This document shows, piece after piece, positions 1 through 9,222 of a stretch of DNA of 64,000 bases. Source of the DNA: DATCJA01 sp963814955. Lineage in GTDB: Bacteria; Acidobacteriota; Vicinamibacteria; Vicinamibacterales; UBA2999. The notes below the pieces were generated by a model. That model was not told where the DNA came from, did no database searches, and saw nothing but the letters and a program-made list of their open reading frames with translations. Position 1 is the stretch's first letter, and every line of letters starts with the position of its first letter. The translations under genes and the position numbers were made by a program. The stretch covers positions 1 to 64,000 of the forward strand of contig CAWFEX010000014.1 in the NCBI GenBank assembly GCA_963814955.1. Reading direction: 5' to 3'.

Positions 1-40
1 GGCGTATCCTCGCGTCAGCCGCCGTCGGCTGCAAGCCGAG

Positions 41-785
41 TTAGACACCGCTCAAATACCTATCGACGACACTCCATGTCTCCATGAACAGCTTCGCGCG
101 ATCTTCCGCCTTCGCTGTCGCCGGCTCGCCATGGCGCAGGGGATCGGCGGCGGCCTTAATATAGCGAAGAGTTTCTTCGGTGCTTTTCGACACCTCTCGG
201 GAATTTCTCCCACTGTTTCACCTTGTCGGCGGTGGACAGGCCATGGACGGTCGCGCAATGGTGGCGTAACGACTCAATCGCCCGGTAGCAGTAGAACCCA
301 GTGCCGTCGGTGTGCTTCATCGATGAAGTCAGATCGCTGAAGCAACGATTCAGGAACACGCCTTCTAGCCCAATCATCTTGCTTTTGAGCCGTCACTCCA
401 GAGCCTGTTGCACATCGATCGGACTTGGCTCTTTCCGCGAGGCACGGGATGTCGATCCCAAAGACGTAATGGATTCCACGACTACGATTCAGAAACCCGC
501 GTCAGTTGCAGGTCATAGGCGTAGCCCTTGAGATGTTTACCCCACCATAGCCAGGTGATCTTCTGAACAATGTTCTTCACGACGTTTCGAAGGTCGAAGA
601 TGTCCCAGTCGGTAGGTCTGCTCTCGACCCATACGGCGACCTGATTTCAAAACGATGCTTACGTTTGCTTGGCCTTCGACTTCTGAGGCAAGGTGTGAAA
701 ATCCCAGGGTAAATTGAAGAGACAGCCTGGGCTCGCTCTGGTAACACAACCCCCTGAAACAGATAGGATTCCGTCGTTTCTTCAA
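41..785 (-). pseudogene. Broken hypothetical gene at left edge
   Basis: A minus-strand reading continues across this span only by changing frame. The last part ends in 'ETWSVVDRYLSGV' before the stop at 41. The middle part (about 156-420) reads through 'HATVHGLSTADKV'-like text, and the upper part lies at 537-785. Joined together they give about 200-240 residues of helix-rich, charged protein with no family I recognise. One in-frame stop (TGA, near 399) and at least two frame changes interrupt it. Because many clear genes in this window show similar single-base breaks, this may be an intact gene with sequence errors rather than a true relic. It lies just left of the insertion sequence, which may have inserted next to it. 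No function is assigned. Confidence 0.4.
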
Positions 786-819
786 GGTGTACTAGACAGT
801 ATGGCTGTCAGAGCAGAGG

Positions 820-830
820 CCTGCCTCACG
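820..830. repeat. Left subterminal inverted repeat of the IS
   Basis: CCTGCCTCACG is the exact reverse complement of the right copy at 2267-2277. It lies 68 bp upstream of the transposase start. Confidence 0.75.
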
Positions 831-898
831 TAGTAAGTCGTGGATTGCGCGAAGCCGATGAGGGTGACGCGCAGAGCCACATACAACGGAGGCAGGCC

Positions 899-2011
899 AT
901 GGCGAAACGTAGCATGTTCGTGGGGATGGATGTCCACAAGGAATCGATCGACGTCTCACTCGCGGAAGAGGGGCGGGACGGCGAGGTCCGACACTACGGC
1001 GTGATCCCAGGTGACCTCGAGGCGGTGGCGAAGGTCGTGCGGGCGCTGCGCGCCCCGCAGCGACGGTTACGGTTCGTGTATGAGGCCGGCCCGTGTGGGT
1101 TTGGCATTCACCGCTTTCTCACCGCGCAGGGAGAAGACTGCGTCGTCGTCAATCCCTCGAGCATGCCAAAACGCAGCGGGGATCGGATCAAGACCGACCG
1201 CCGCGATGGCGACGCGCTCGCCCGATTGCATCGCGCGGGCGAGCTCACCGCGATCTACATTCCGACGGCCGATGATGAAGCCCTGCGTGATCTGGTGCGC
1301 GCGCGCGAAGACGCGGTCGGCCTGAGCACCCAAGCCAAGCATCGATTGAAAGCGTTCTTGCTCCGCCAGGGTCGACGCTATCCGGGACGCGCCGGGTGGA
1401 CGCGCCCGTATCGCCGCTGGCTGGCCGACCTCAGTTTTCCCCTGGCGCCGCAGCACATCGCGCTGCAGGAGTACCGCGACACGATCGACGAGACCGAGCG
1501 CCGCGTGGAGCGGCTCACCGACCAGCTCCGGCAGCAGACGCCCGCGTGGCGGTGGGCGCCGGTGGTGGATGCCCTGCAGGCGCTGCGCGGAGTCTCGTTT
1601 GTCACCGCGGTCGGCCTCGTCACCGAGATCGGCGACATTCGACGGTTCACCCATCCGCGTGAGCTGATGGCGTATCTCGGCCTGGTCCCCTCGGAGTACT
1701 CCAGTGGGCCGAGCGTCCGCCGCGGCGGGATCACCAAGGCGGGCAATCCGCACGCACGACGCTTGCTCGCAGAAGCCGCGTGGGCCTATCAAGGCGTGCC
1801 CCGCATCGGACGGCAGATGCTCTACCGACAAGAGACGTTGCCGAAATCGATCTGTGACATCGCGTGGAAAGCGCAACTCCGCTTGACGTCACGTTTTCGC
1901 AAACTGGTGGCGCGCGGCAAGGCGAAGCCCAAGGTCGCGACCGCGATTGCGCGCGAGCTCACGGGCTTCATCTGGGCGATCGCCAAGGAGGTGCCGCCGC
2001 CGGCGGCGTAA
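899..2011 (+). CDS. IS110/IS1111 family transposase
   Basis: This is a 370-residue DEDD recombinase that moves the surrounding element by an RNA-guided, circular-intermediate route (family knowledge). The N-terminal RuvC-like domain shows Asp11 in 'VGMDVHKES', Glu62 in 'VYEAGPCGFG' and Asp100/Asp103 in 'KTDRRDGDA'. The C-terminal Transposase_20 part (about residues 225-300) contains a helix-hairpin-helix-like stretch and 'GLVPSEYSSG', which carries the serine expected to attack DNA. The start at 899 is chosen because it follows GGAGGC by a normal distance and gives the usual N-terminus; an upstream in-frame start at 845 would add 18 unconserved residues. The gene looks intact, so the copy may be active. 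Confidence 0.92.
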   Translation: MAKRSMFVGMDVHKESIDVSLAEEGRDGEVRHYGVIPGDLEAVAKVVRALRAPQRRLRFVYEAGPCGFGIHRFLTAQGEDCVVVNPSSMPKRSGDRIKTDRRDGDALARLHRAGELTAIYIPTADDEALRDLVRAREDAVGLSTQAKHRLKAFLLRQGRRYPGRAGWTRPYRRWLADLSFPLAPQHIALQEYRDTIDETERRVERLTDQLRQQTPAWRWAPVVDALQALRGVSFVTAVGLVTEIGDIRRFTHPRELMAYLGLVPSEYSSGPSVRRGGITKAGNPHARRLLAEAAWAYQGVPRIGRQMLYRQETLPKSICDIAWKAQLRLTSRFRKLVARGKAKPKVATAIARELTGFIWAIAKEVPPPAA

Positions 2012-2266
2012 GCCGACGCGGCGATCAGATCCGTCAGGCCGGCGGCATCGCGGCCAGGTGGAGAACCCTCGGGAACGTTATGGACATCAGCAGCATCGAT
2101 ACGTCCGTGCCTAGGGCGAGGCAGCTCCGCGACGAACCACAGTCTGGGCGGTACTCAACCCGCGGATATCAGCAGCGTCAACCGTCGCTAGAACGCGGTG
2201 CCGCCGACCAGACGGATCTGAAGAACGAAGAACACGGAAAGAGCGTGCTCAGAAGGGACTCACAAG
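2012..2266 (+). ncRNA. Candidate bridge/seek RNA region of the IS
   Basis: This 255-bp stretch between the transposase stop and the right inverted repeat holds no convincing gene. In IS1111-type elements the guide (bridge or seek) RNA is produced from the 3' non-coding segment. Position and length fit; the folded loops and guide sequences were not determined here. This is an inference from element type rather than from a recognised RNA motif. Confidence 0.45.
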
Positions 2267-2277
2267 CGTGAGGCAGG
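2267..2277. repeat. Right subterminal inverted repeat of the IS
   Basis: CGTGAGGCAGG mirrors the left copy at 820-830 exactly and ends three bases before a flanking palindrome. Confidence 0.75.
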
Positions 2278-2279
2278 GA

Positions 2280-2304
2280 GGGATCTGCCCATTTGACAGA
2301 TCCC
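2280..2304. repeat. Hairpin at the right flank of the IS
   Basis: GGGATCTG (2280-2287) and CAGATCCC (2297-2304) form an 8-bp perfect stem with a 9-base loop. Several IS1111 elements are known to target stem-loop repeats, so this may be part of the target, or a terminator for read-through from the IS. Confidence 0.45.
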
Positions 2305-2393
2305 AGCCATATCAACGCTCGGATTGCCTGATTCGCACTCGCTCTCCGACCGAGTCCATCACGTTTTTCTGAAAGCGCGCGGGAAGTGAACCG

Positions 2394-2648
2394 ATGCCCT
2401 TCCCTTTCGACCCCTCGCCCTCGACTCTCTGGACCCTTCACCGCGACGGCAAGTTCGCGTCGTGTGAAGTGCGGTTCGTGCCGCTGGGGAGCGAAGTGCG
2501 GATGCTCAGGAATGGGTCCCTGCTGGTCTCGCAGATTTTCGCCAACGGCGAGGAAGCGCTAGGGTGGGCCAAGGAGGAATATGATGGTCGGTGCCGGTTG
2601 GTCGGAGGAGGAACAGCCAGCCTGAGTGTGCGAGCCGCGCAAATTTGA
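2394..2648 (+). CDS. Small hypothetical protein (84 aa)
   Basis: The protein starts 'MPFPFDPSPSTLWTLHRDG' and continues with a beta-rich core ('ASCEVRFVPLGSEVRMLRNG') ending near residue 65 with 'GWAKEEYDG'. There is no signal peptide or membrane segment. I do not recognise a named family. That it is a real gene is supported by a second, truncated copy of its N-terminus at 9223-9315, where nearly every difference falls in the third base of a codon. It lies between the IS and the TIR gene. Function unknown. Confidence 0.65.
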   Translation: MPFPFDPSPSTLWTLHRDGKFASCEVRFVPLGSEVRMLRNGSLLVSQIFANGEEALGWAKEEYDGRCRLVGGGTASLSVRAAQI

Positions 2649-2903
2649 ACAGAGGAACACTGGTTGATTGCACAGAGTTGCACGCAAAATTGAGCCGGAA
2701 AACCTCAACGTCTTCAGCGTCGATTGAACCCGATTAGCGATACACCCCCTGCCAACTGCTTCCGGCTGTCAGACTCGCCTATAACTCCACGATCGGCAAG
2801 GACGAGACGTGCCCGAGTGGGCAGACCTTTGAAACAGTCACCCGCCCAGACGCCGGATCGACAAACACCTCGCCGACCGTGCGCGGAAGCTCGCAATGGT
2901 CGT

Positions 2904-4007
2904 TTATGCTTTCCCAAGTTTCGTCAGGACCAGTTGAACTAGTCCGTCCGGCGTGAGATTTCGCAGCGACACGTAAGCGACCGTGCTGGTCATTCCCGGC
3001 ACTTCAGTGTCATCGAATCGAACAGGCAGGATGTATTCCTCCTTCGCGACGAGTGCCCGCGCTTGTGCGTGCTGCCGTTCATAGGTGGTCCATGCCTTCT
3101 CGACGTAAGCCTTTGAGATGAACATCACGACATAGCGCGAACGGTTCTTGTAAATCTCCGCGAGATGGTCCACCAGATTCTTGCCCCAAAGACCGGCTGT
3201 CTCGAACTTATCGTAGAAGACGCTCACTCTATTGTTTCTGAGTCCCACCGCGACGGTTTCCACATACTCGCGGTCTTCTCCGGCGAACGACAGCGCAACG
3301 TCGTATTTCTCGAGCCGCTTCGTTGGAGGAGGTGGCGGAGTGCTGGCGGCAGGCGCGGTCGTGGTTGCAGAACCCGCTCTCCGAATCGGCACACCCAATG
3401 ATTCAATCCCTTGTGCCATTTGCGCGATTCGTTGTCGTCGCGCTGTCAGCCACGCACCGGCATCACGCGGTAGAGAATCGTTGAACGTGTCCGCATCACG
3501 ACGCACCCAGGCCAGCCACTCCTTTACTCGCTTCAGATCCTCCTCGAATGCGGTTTTAGTTGCGGCGACATTCTGATCCGACCGTTCGACCGTGAAGACG
3601 AGTGCGTCTTCGAGTATGTCGGTCACAGCCGGAGCCACCGAGCTGAATGTGCTGGGGTGACACCTGAACAGCTGCCCATCCCCGCGATAGGGGACGTAGT
3701 ATGTCGCTCGAATGCCCGGAATGTGAAACGGTTCATCTCGATTGATGATGTGGCGGCTTCTGTCCCAGCTCAGATCGACTTGAGCTTCCTCCACCTCGAC
3801 GCTGATGGCTCCTTCCGCCAGTTCAGGAGATTCGAGCGAGAACTGTGCGATGTAGGCTTCGGTCAGTGCCTCCAAATCGCCGCTTCGTATCGCGTTCGCA
3901 TCTGCACCCTCAATCGCCACCTTCATCCGTCCACGTTGGTTGTCGCAGACGGCTCGCAAGTCGTGATCGTGAAAGAGGTAGTATGCTCCGTCATTTCGTC
4001 GCGGCAT
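2904..4007 (-). CDS. TIR-domain protein with unknown N-terminal domain
   Basis: This 367-residue protein has a C-terminal TIR domain (about residues 234-365) opening with 'YDVALSFAGEDREYV'. 'VFYDKFETAGLWGKNL' and 'SRYVVMFISKAYVEKAWTTY' follow, with the likely catalytic glutamate at Glu310 of 'WTTYERQHA'. Bacterial TIR domains with this glutamate usually cleave NAD+, often to kill phage-infected cells. Residues 1-210 form a separate, mostly alpha/beta part ('AYYLFHDHDLRAV', later a charged helix around 145-170) that I cannot name. A proline-rich linker ('ASTPPPPPTK', about 221-230) joins the two. No Thoeris ThsA-like partner is seen nearby, so it would have to act alone or with an unrecognised neighbour. 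The setting beside an IS fits a defence gene. NADase activity is inferred. Confidence 0.85.
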   Translation of the reverse strand: MPRRNDGAYYLFHDHDLRAVCDNQRGRMKVAIEGADANAIRSGDLEALTEAYIAQFSLESPELAEGAISVEVEEAQVDLSWDRSRHIINRDEPFHIPGIRATYYVPYRGDGQLFRCHPSTFSSVAPAVTDILEDALVFTVERSDQNVAATKTAFEEDLKRVKEWLAWVRRDADTFNDSLPRDAGAWLTARRQRIAQMAQGIESLGVPIRRAGSATTTAPAASTPPPPPTKRLEKYDVALSFAGEDREYVETVAVGLRNNRVSVFYDKFETAGLWGKNLVDHLAEIYKNRSRYVVMFISKAYVEKAWTTYERQHAQARALVAKEEYILPVRFDDTEVPGMTSTVAYVSLRNLTPDGLVQLVLTKLGKA

Positions 4008-4279
4008 CGGTCACAGCTTACGCGCCGAGGTGACGCTGGTCAAAATGTGGAAAGGTGTTTTCCTGTGTGTTCCTGATGTGGGGAGATCGTTATGCCGTTG
4101 GACAAACCGAAGCACACTGACATAGCGAGATGCTCTGGTCGCTTGAGCAAGATCTCACCGAAGGCCGCGCGAGGGCGCACTAGCCCCGTCTTCATAGGCA
4201 GGACCATGCCGACATCTTCGTGTTACTCGAACTGCATATCTCCCTGAATATCGACTGGCGCAAAACGCTCGACGTGATG

Positions 4280-4501
4280 TTAGGCGTGTCGCCGAAACGG
4301 CAGCAGCAACGCGACACCGCCAACCAACGCGATGATCCCGACGATCGGCGAGAGGGGCAGGCGCTTATGCTCCGTTGTCGTGATTTCGATCGGTCCACCA
4401 GCAACTACCGTCTTGCGCTGCGTCCAGGTAATGCCACCCGAGAGCAACGCGATTAATCCAATCACCACAAGTACCATTCCGATGATTCGTTGGATGGACA
4501 T
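4280..4501 (-). CDS. Small two-helix membrane protein
   Basis: This is a 73-residue protein with two hydrophobic helices, about residues 5-22 ('IIGMVLVVIGLIALLSGG') and 50-67 ('PIVGIIALVGGVALLLPF'). A short loop containing 'GGPIEITTTEHKRLP' joins them. The layout is like many small inner-membrane proteins of unknown role. A purine-rich GGAGAG sequence lies just before the start. No partner is evident. Confidence 0.7.
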   Translation of the reverse strand: MSIQRIIGMVLVVIGLIALLSGGITWTQRKTVVAGGPIEITTTEHKRLPLSPIVGIIALVGGVALLLPFRRHA

Positions 4502-5285
4502 GGGTCTCTCCTGCTAGAGGTGTCAGCAAAAGACGATCCCCCTTCAGGTGGAACCGGCGAACACTTCAACGGACCAGTCAGCGAAAGACTTTGCTAATCA
4601 GCCACAACTGCGACCGCAGACGAGGGCTACACAGCCGGCTGCGTGTGTCCCATCTGCCCATGTGTCCTAAGTATTCCTACCCGGATGAATTTTCGCTGTC
4701 TGGAAATTGATTGAGTAGAAATCGATAGGACTGATGGGGCACTTGGGACAGTCCGGAAGACGAGAATCATTCTTTGCCAGCGCGACGTTGCGGCATCGCA
4801 ACACTCGCCAGCGCAGTGCCGCCGTAGGTCAATCCGGGTTCGGCACGACAGGAATCGCGATGGGCCTCTCAGGCTTTTGCTTGGGCTGAACGTCCGGGTT
4901 CGTTTCCGGGTCCTGATTTGTCGGTCTCGCGATGGACGACCTCTTGCTCGAATCGTTCTAACTCGTCGGGAGTCATGTCACGTTCGGCCATGGTCGTGCA
5001 CAGTTGAAAAAGCCGTCCAAGTGAGGAAATTCATGAACTTCGCTGGGCACCGCCTGCTTGGTGGCACTGTCCGATCTCTCGCGGGCCCCCGCCGAATAAC
5101 TGCCATCAACGGCCATTAAGCTGCCATGGCAGCGGGCCCCTACGAACTGCCGCCACTGCTACCACCGCTTAGGAGTGGCAGAGTGGCAGTGGGTGGCACA
5201 AGAAGGTGGGCTGGATCGTAGTCGCCACGGCGTTACTCGTTATCGCTCGATCGCGCCTCTGCGTTCATTCCGAAGACAGCCTGAC
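4502..5285. other. Gene-poor stretch
   Basis: I find no convincing large gene here. It contains one possible 40-residue gene (4869-4991, minus) and a weak hairpin near 5153-5192 (CCACTGC / GCAGTGG) embedded in repeated TGGCAG-like words. The plus-strand open frame at 4877-5119 has no protein-like features. Confidence 0.5.
4869..4991 (-). CDS. Possible small hypothetical protein (40 aa)
   Basis: The reading begins 'MAERDMTPDELERFEQEV' and ends 'PGRSAQAKA'. The first half looks like an amphipathic acidic helix of the kind seen in real small proteins. There is no second line of support, and the upstream ribosome-binding site is weak. Confidence 0.3.
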   Translation of the reverse strand: MAERDMTPDELERFEQEVVHRETDKSGPGNEPGRSAQAKA

Positions 5286-8014
5286 TCACTTCTTCCACCT
5301 CTCCTGCCAGTTCACCGCAATCGTGATGGCCGCTGGTGCCACTTCCGGCGTAACGCTGTTGACCAGGAACCGCTGACCGTCTGACGAGACCGCATAGTTG
5401 GTGCGCCACGGCGCCAGCACCGCCGGAATGCGCGTGGCGAATAGCGGCTGGCTAACACCGACCTCGAACGTGTCGGTGCCTCCGAATCGGAACGGCGATG
5501 AGACGGTTATCAGCGGCGACGTAGAATAGTTCTTTGCCGTCGCCGCGCCAGAGCGGCTGCGACCCGCCGCCTGTGGAAACCAGCCGCTTGCTCTGCCCCT
5601 ACCGGAGAATGGCCGCACATAAACTTCCCACTCGCCCGACTCGTCGGACGCGTAGGCAAGCCACCGGCCGTCTGGCGACAGACGCGCCTGCAGTTGGTTC
5701 GACGGCTCTTCCAAAATCGGCTCTGGGCTTCCCGTCCGCGAAGTTGAATGCCCACATGTCGACGGCAGTGTTCGCCCCAAAGGTGTTGTAGACGAGCCAG
5801 CGCCCATCGCGCGACCAATCTTCGGGAAACAACACAGGGGACCGGAAGGGCACCGATTCTTGACCGGTGCCACTGGCCGCCATCTGATACAGGTGCTGTC
5901 CTTCCGCGTCGAACGAGCTGTACAGAAGGTATCTTTCCCGTCGGGCGACCAGATGCCGAAGCGGCGCAAAACTGAATTGGCCAACTGGGAACGTGAGGCG
6001 CGAAGGAACGCCACTCGACAAATCGATGTTCGAGAGTTCGTTCCTGCGGGAGTAATCTGCTCGGTAATCAGAAGGTTCTTGCCGCCGGGTGACAGCGCCG
6101 GACTCTGGTAGGGTTTGGCCGAGCTCCGACGTTTGCCGAGCGGTCGGCCGTTCCTGTCGAACCACTAGCAGCTCCGTCGTGCCTGCCTGGCCATTCCAGT
6201 ACGCCATCGTCCCGTCTGCGCCGATCGAGAGCGCCAGATAACTGGGCCCCGGGCCCGACCACACGCGATCGCCAAACGCGGACGCTTGTCCGGTCAACAC
6301 CCCGACCCTGGCGTCGAAGGGCTGGACCATCAGAGTTGCCGGCCTGATCGAACAGCAGGTGCCCGGAGCGCGCGTACACGGCATTGGCGGTGGAGGGAAG
6401 GATCTGCGTTTTTTCGCTGGAATCCATCGAGCCAACGTAGACGCCAGTGTTTTCCGGTATCGCGCTTCGAACGTAGAAGATGAAGCGGCGGCTATCAGGA
6501 GAGGAACTGCGGCCACCCGTGGGCGGGCCTCACCTCTCGCCGTATCCAGCTTCGTGACCGGCACCACTGGGCCGCCGTCCTCCGATATGCGAAACAGTGC
6601 GGATCCCCGCGCGCCCGCCGAAAAGGATGATCCCGTCAGCGTTCCAAGCGCCAGAGTTCACGTCCACCGCCACGTCGGCGAGATCTTGCGGAACAGTGCC
6701 CCCGAGCGAAACCTTCTTCAATTTGCCCCGCGCGTAAAAGGCGAGACTTCGGCTGTCGGGCGCCCAGAACGGTCCCGTCGCGTCGTCTGTGCCTGGCAGC
6801 GGCTGCGCGGCGGCCGATTCGAGCTGCTGCACCCAGAGCTGCGGGCGGGCACCTGGCGCGGACGCCACGAACGCGAGTCGGCTTCCATCAGGGGACACCG
6901 CGAAATGGGGCATCGCCGAGATGTCCTTCGGGGTGAACCTCGTCCCGAGCGGGCGGGACGATGGAGAGGCGGAGCGGGCGGAGGTCCGCCGCCGGACGTC
7001 GGAGCACGAGCGCTGCGAGAGCGATGACCGCTACGGCCATCACTGCGGTTGCGGCGGCCCATAAGCGCTCGCGTCGAAAAGCACGCGATGACGCTGGGCC
7101 GATGACGCTACGTACGAGGCCCGGTGCTGCGGACCCGCCGGAAGCCGCCGTCGTGAGCGCATCTTCAATGTCAATGCGGACGTCGGCGACATCGTGCAGG
7201 CGCCGCCTGGGATCCTTCTCGAGACAGCGTTGCAGCAGCCGTTGGACGGCGGGCAGCGTCGTGTCAGGCAGCACGTTCCACTCAGGCTCGCGTTCCAAAA
7301 CGGCGGCGATCGTGTCGGAGATCGTTTCGCCCGGAAAAGCCGGCCGTCCCGTCAGCATTTCGTACAGCACGCACCCGAATGCCCAAATGTCCGTGCGCTT
7401 GTCCACCGCCTTGCCGCGCGCCTGTTCGGGGCTCATGTACGCAGCGGTGCCGAGCAGCACGCCGACGCCGGTCATCATCGCGGGAGACGTGATAGTGGGC
7501 GACGCCGTCGCATCGACTTGTGGCGGACACTGGTTCGAGCGCTTTCGCCAATCCGAAATCGAGCACCTTCACAGTGCCGTCCGGCCGCACTTTGATGTTC
7601 GCGGGCTTTAGGTCGCGATGAATGATGCCTTGCTCGTGTGCGGCTTCGAGCGCCTCAGCAATCTGCTTCGCAATCGGCAGGGCTTCGTCAAGCGGAATCG
7701 GTCCGCTGCGCGATGCGGTCAGCGAGCGTCGGTCCCTCGACCAGCTCCATGACGAGCGCCTGCACGCCGTCCGACTGCTCCAGCCCATGGACGTGCGCGA
7801 TGTTAGGGTGGTTCAGTGATGCGAGGACCTGCGCTTCCCGCTGGAATCGAGCCAGCCGCTCTGGGTCCGACACGAACGCATCCGGCAGCACCTTCAGGGC
7901 ATCATCGCGCTTGAGCCCCGTATGGTGTGCCCGCCACACCTTGCCCATGCCGCCTTCGCCAATCAGGGCGGTGACTTCGTAGGGGCCGACCCGGCTGCCG
8001 GGGCCGATGGCCAT
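5286..8014 (-). pseudogene. Ser/Thr protein kinase with WD40-like repeats, frameshifted
   Basis: The product is a Pkn-type kinase joined to a periplasmic TolB/PD40-like propeller, a common Acidobacteriota design of about 880-900 residues. In order the segments show: the nucleotide loop 'GEGGMGKVWRAHH'; 'DDALKVLP' with the ATP lysine; 'HRDLKPANIK' (catalytic Asp); 'DFGLAKAL'; and 'AYMSPEQARGKAVD'. A membrane helix ('LWAAATAVMAVAVIALAALVL', near 7020-7080) is followed by PD40 repeats such as 'FAVSPDGSRLAFV'. The stop at 5286 follows 'AVNWQERWKK'. The pieces lie in different frames, with breaks near 7700, 7480, 6910, 6560 and 6000. All catalytic motifs survive, so sequencing error is at least as likely as decay. 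A TAAAAT box lies just upstream of the start. Confidence 0.8.
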
Positions 8015-8023
8015 GTGCGAGGC

Positions 8024-8029
8024 ATTTTA
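8024..8029 (-). promoter_or_regulatory. Possible -10 box (TAAAAT) before kinase gene
   Basis: CGTAAAATGCC (reverse complement of 8021-8031) recurs exactly upstream of the second kinase-like gene at 63572-63582. The hexamer resembles a sigma-70 -10 element. No good -35 was identified. Confidence 0.35.
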
Positions 8030-8247
8030 CGGCACGGCGTGGGTTCGTGCCGCTTCGACAGTCGAGGACGACGACAGTCAAGGACTTTCAGGGTGACTTG
8101 GGTGGGTTGGGTGGCTTAGTTTTGGCCTTCCCCCTCTACCAAATCTCTCTCGCCTCATTGTGCAGAGGAGAAAATCATGTCTCCCAAATCCCAAACCACC
8201 ACACTTCTCCCTCGCGCAGGAAACGATGACGATTGTCGAGTCCGGCT

Positions 8248-8619
8248 TCAAGTTTTAGTGAAACGCGGCCGCCAGAAACACGGCGTCGGTCGCCCAATCG
8301 GCCTCTTGTGCTTCGCTAAACGCTTCGGCGCGTTCAACACGTAGGCGAAGCAACGCATCCGGTCGTCCCAGCGGCAGTCCACGATTTCGACGGAGCCTAC
8401 GATGACGCCAGTAGGCAGGTCGCCGGGACGCTTGCCGACCTTCCGCCATTCAGAGGGCCATTCTGCAGGACGGAGACTGGCATACAGGTAGACGCGCTCA
8501 CGGATGTTGGTCGGACGTGAGCGATACTCCCGAGTCTTGTTGCCGCGAAGAATCAATTCGACATACGGCTGGCGGATGCTGATAGCCCGAACGAGTCCGC
8601 GCTTCTGCGACGACGACAT
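8248..8619 (-). CDS. ASCH-domain protein
   Basis: This is a protein of about 123 residues built almost entirely of one ASCH/PUA-like domain. 'VRAISIRQPYVELIL' opens it, 'GNKTREYRSRPTNIRERVYLYAS' supplies the strand with the nucleic-acid-facing residues, and 'PTGVIVGSVEIVDC' follows. It closes with 'NAPKRLAKHKRP' and a 'PCFWRP' motif. ASCH domains bind RNA or modified nucleotides and often sit in accessory loci. The Met at 8619 is preferred over the one at 8655 because it starts just before the conserved domain. It lies between the broken kinase and a divergent hypothetical gene. The substrate is unknown. Confidence 0.8.
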   Translation of the reverse strand: MSSSQKRGLVRAISIRQPYVELILRGNKTREYRSRPTNIRERVYLYASLRPAEWPSEWRKVGKRPGDLPTGVIVGSVEIVDCRWDDRMRCFAYVLNAPKRLAKHKRPIGRPTPCFWRPRFTKT

Positions 8620-8780
8620 CTGGCGCCTCCCACTGCCCGCAAGCTCGGTTTTCATCGGGCTTCTGATGCCTTGAACTGGCGGTTGGGTGATGGCATCCTA
8701 CCGCAACCTCAGCGGTGTGAGCGTAGGACCTCTTTCGGAGTGCGGCCACCTGGAGGTCCTGCAACGAATTAACTATCGCG

Positions 8781-9221
8781 GTGAGCCTCGCATTCGGCAA
8801 TCGGAATGGCGTGACAAAGCGACCAGCGCGGCGAGAGTGGATAGGTCTTGCGGAGGTTCGGCCGTTCCCTGGAAATGAGTTCCTACGCCAGTCGGGGGCC
8901 TTTGTTCCCGTTATCGGTTATGCCACGAACATTCGGGACTTTTTCGGGTTGGCGTGCAAAGAGCTTGAAAGACTCCAGTTGAAGGTTCTGCGAATGGAGG
9001 ACATCGAGCTGCTGTCTGAACGACGACGAAAACATCGTTTTCCGCCGCGACTCGAACGCGAGATTGGCACGCTCAATCCGAAACGGCGGATGGTCTTTGG
9101 AGACATCTTCTCGTTCCCTGTAAAAACCGTGACAAGGAAGCGGCGACGACCGGCCAAAAGCAGACGCACGCGAGCGTTGAGCGTAGGTGGCAAAGTGCGC
9201 CAGACGAAGAACCGAGAGTGA
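8781..9221 (+). CDS. Hypothetical protein
   Basis: A reading of about 146 residues from a GTG start (8781; GTG at 8811 is an equally good choice). The middle looks like real protein: 'EWIGLAEVRPFPGNEFL', 'GAFVPVIGYATNIRDFF' and a helix 'ELERLQLKVLRMEDIELL'. The C-terminus is very basic ('TRKRRRPAKSRRTRAL'), which could bind nucleic acid or be a divergent tail. I recognise no named domain. Its stop lies two bases before the truncated small-gene copy. It is divergent from the ASCH gene. Confidence 0.5.
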   Translation: MSLAFGNRNGVTKRPARREWIGLAEVRPFPGNEFLRQSGAFVPVIGYATNIRDFFGLACKELERLQLKVLRMEDIELLSERRRKHRFPPRLEREIGTLNPKRRMVFGDIFSFPVKTVTRKRRRPAKSRRTRALSVGGKVRQTKNRE

Positions 9222-9222
9222 A

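Larger units (their letters stand above)
820..2277 (+). mobile_element. IS1111-type insertion sequence (IS110 family)
   Basis: The element holds one DEDD transposase gene and is bounded by an 11-bp perfect inverted repeat, CCTGCCTCACG at 820-830 and CGTGAGGCAGG at 2267-2277. Subterminal repeats of this kind are typical of the IS1111 branch of the IS110 family; the IS110 branch usually lacks them. The non-coding part is short on the left (about 70 bp) and long on the right (about 255 bp), also the IS1111 arrangement, where the guide RNA is known to come from the 3' segment. True ends probably lie a few bases outside the repeats and cannot be fixed from one copy. No target duplication is expected for this family. 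Confidence 0.8.

Noticed and set aside
2650..2900. Protein-like reading 'YNSTIGKDETCPSGQTF' upstream of the TIR gene's stop
   Set aside because: The open stretch is short, has no start codon with a ribosome-binding site, and matches nothing I recognise.
4260..4300. GTTAGGC-like half of an integron attC site next to the small membrane gene
   Set aside because: No matching RYYYAAC partner or imperfect stem lies within the usual 60-150 bp, and neighbouring genes are not in cassette orientation.
4877..5119. Plus-strand open frame of 80 codons in the gene-poor stretch
   Set aside because: No ribosome-binding site and no protein-like pattern.
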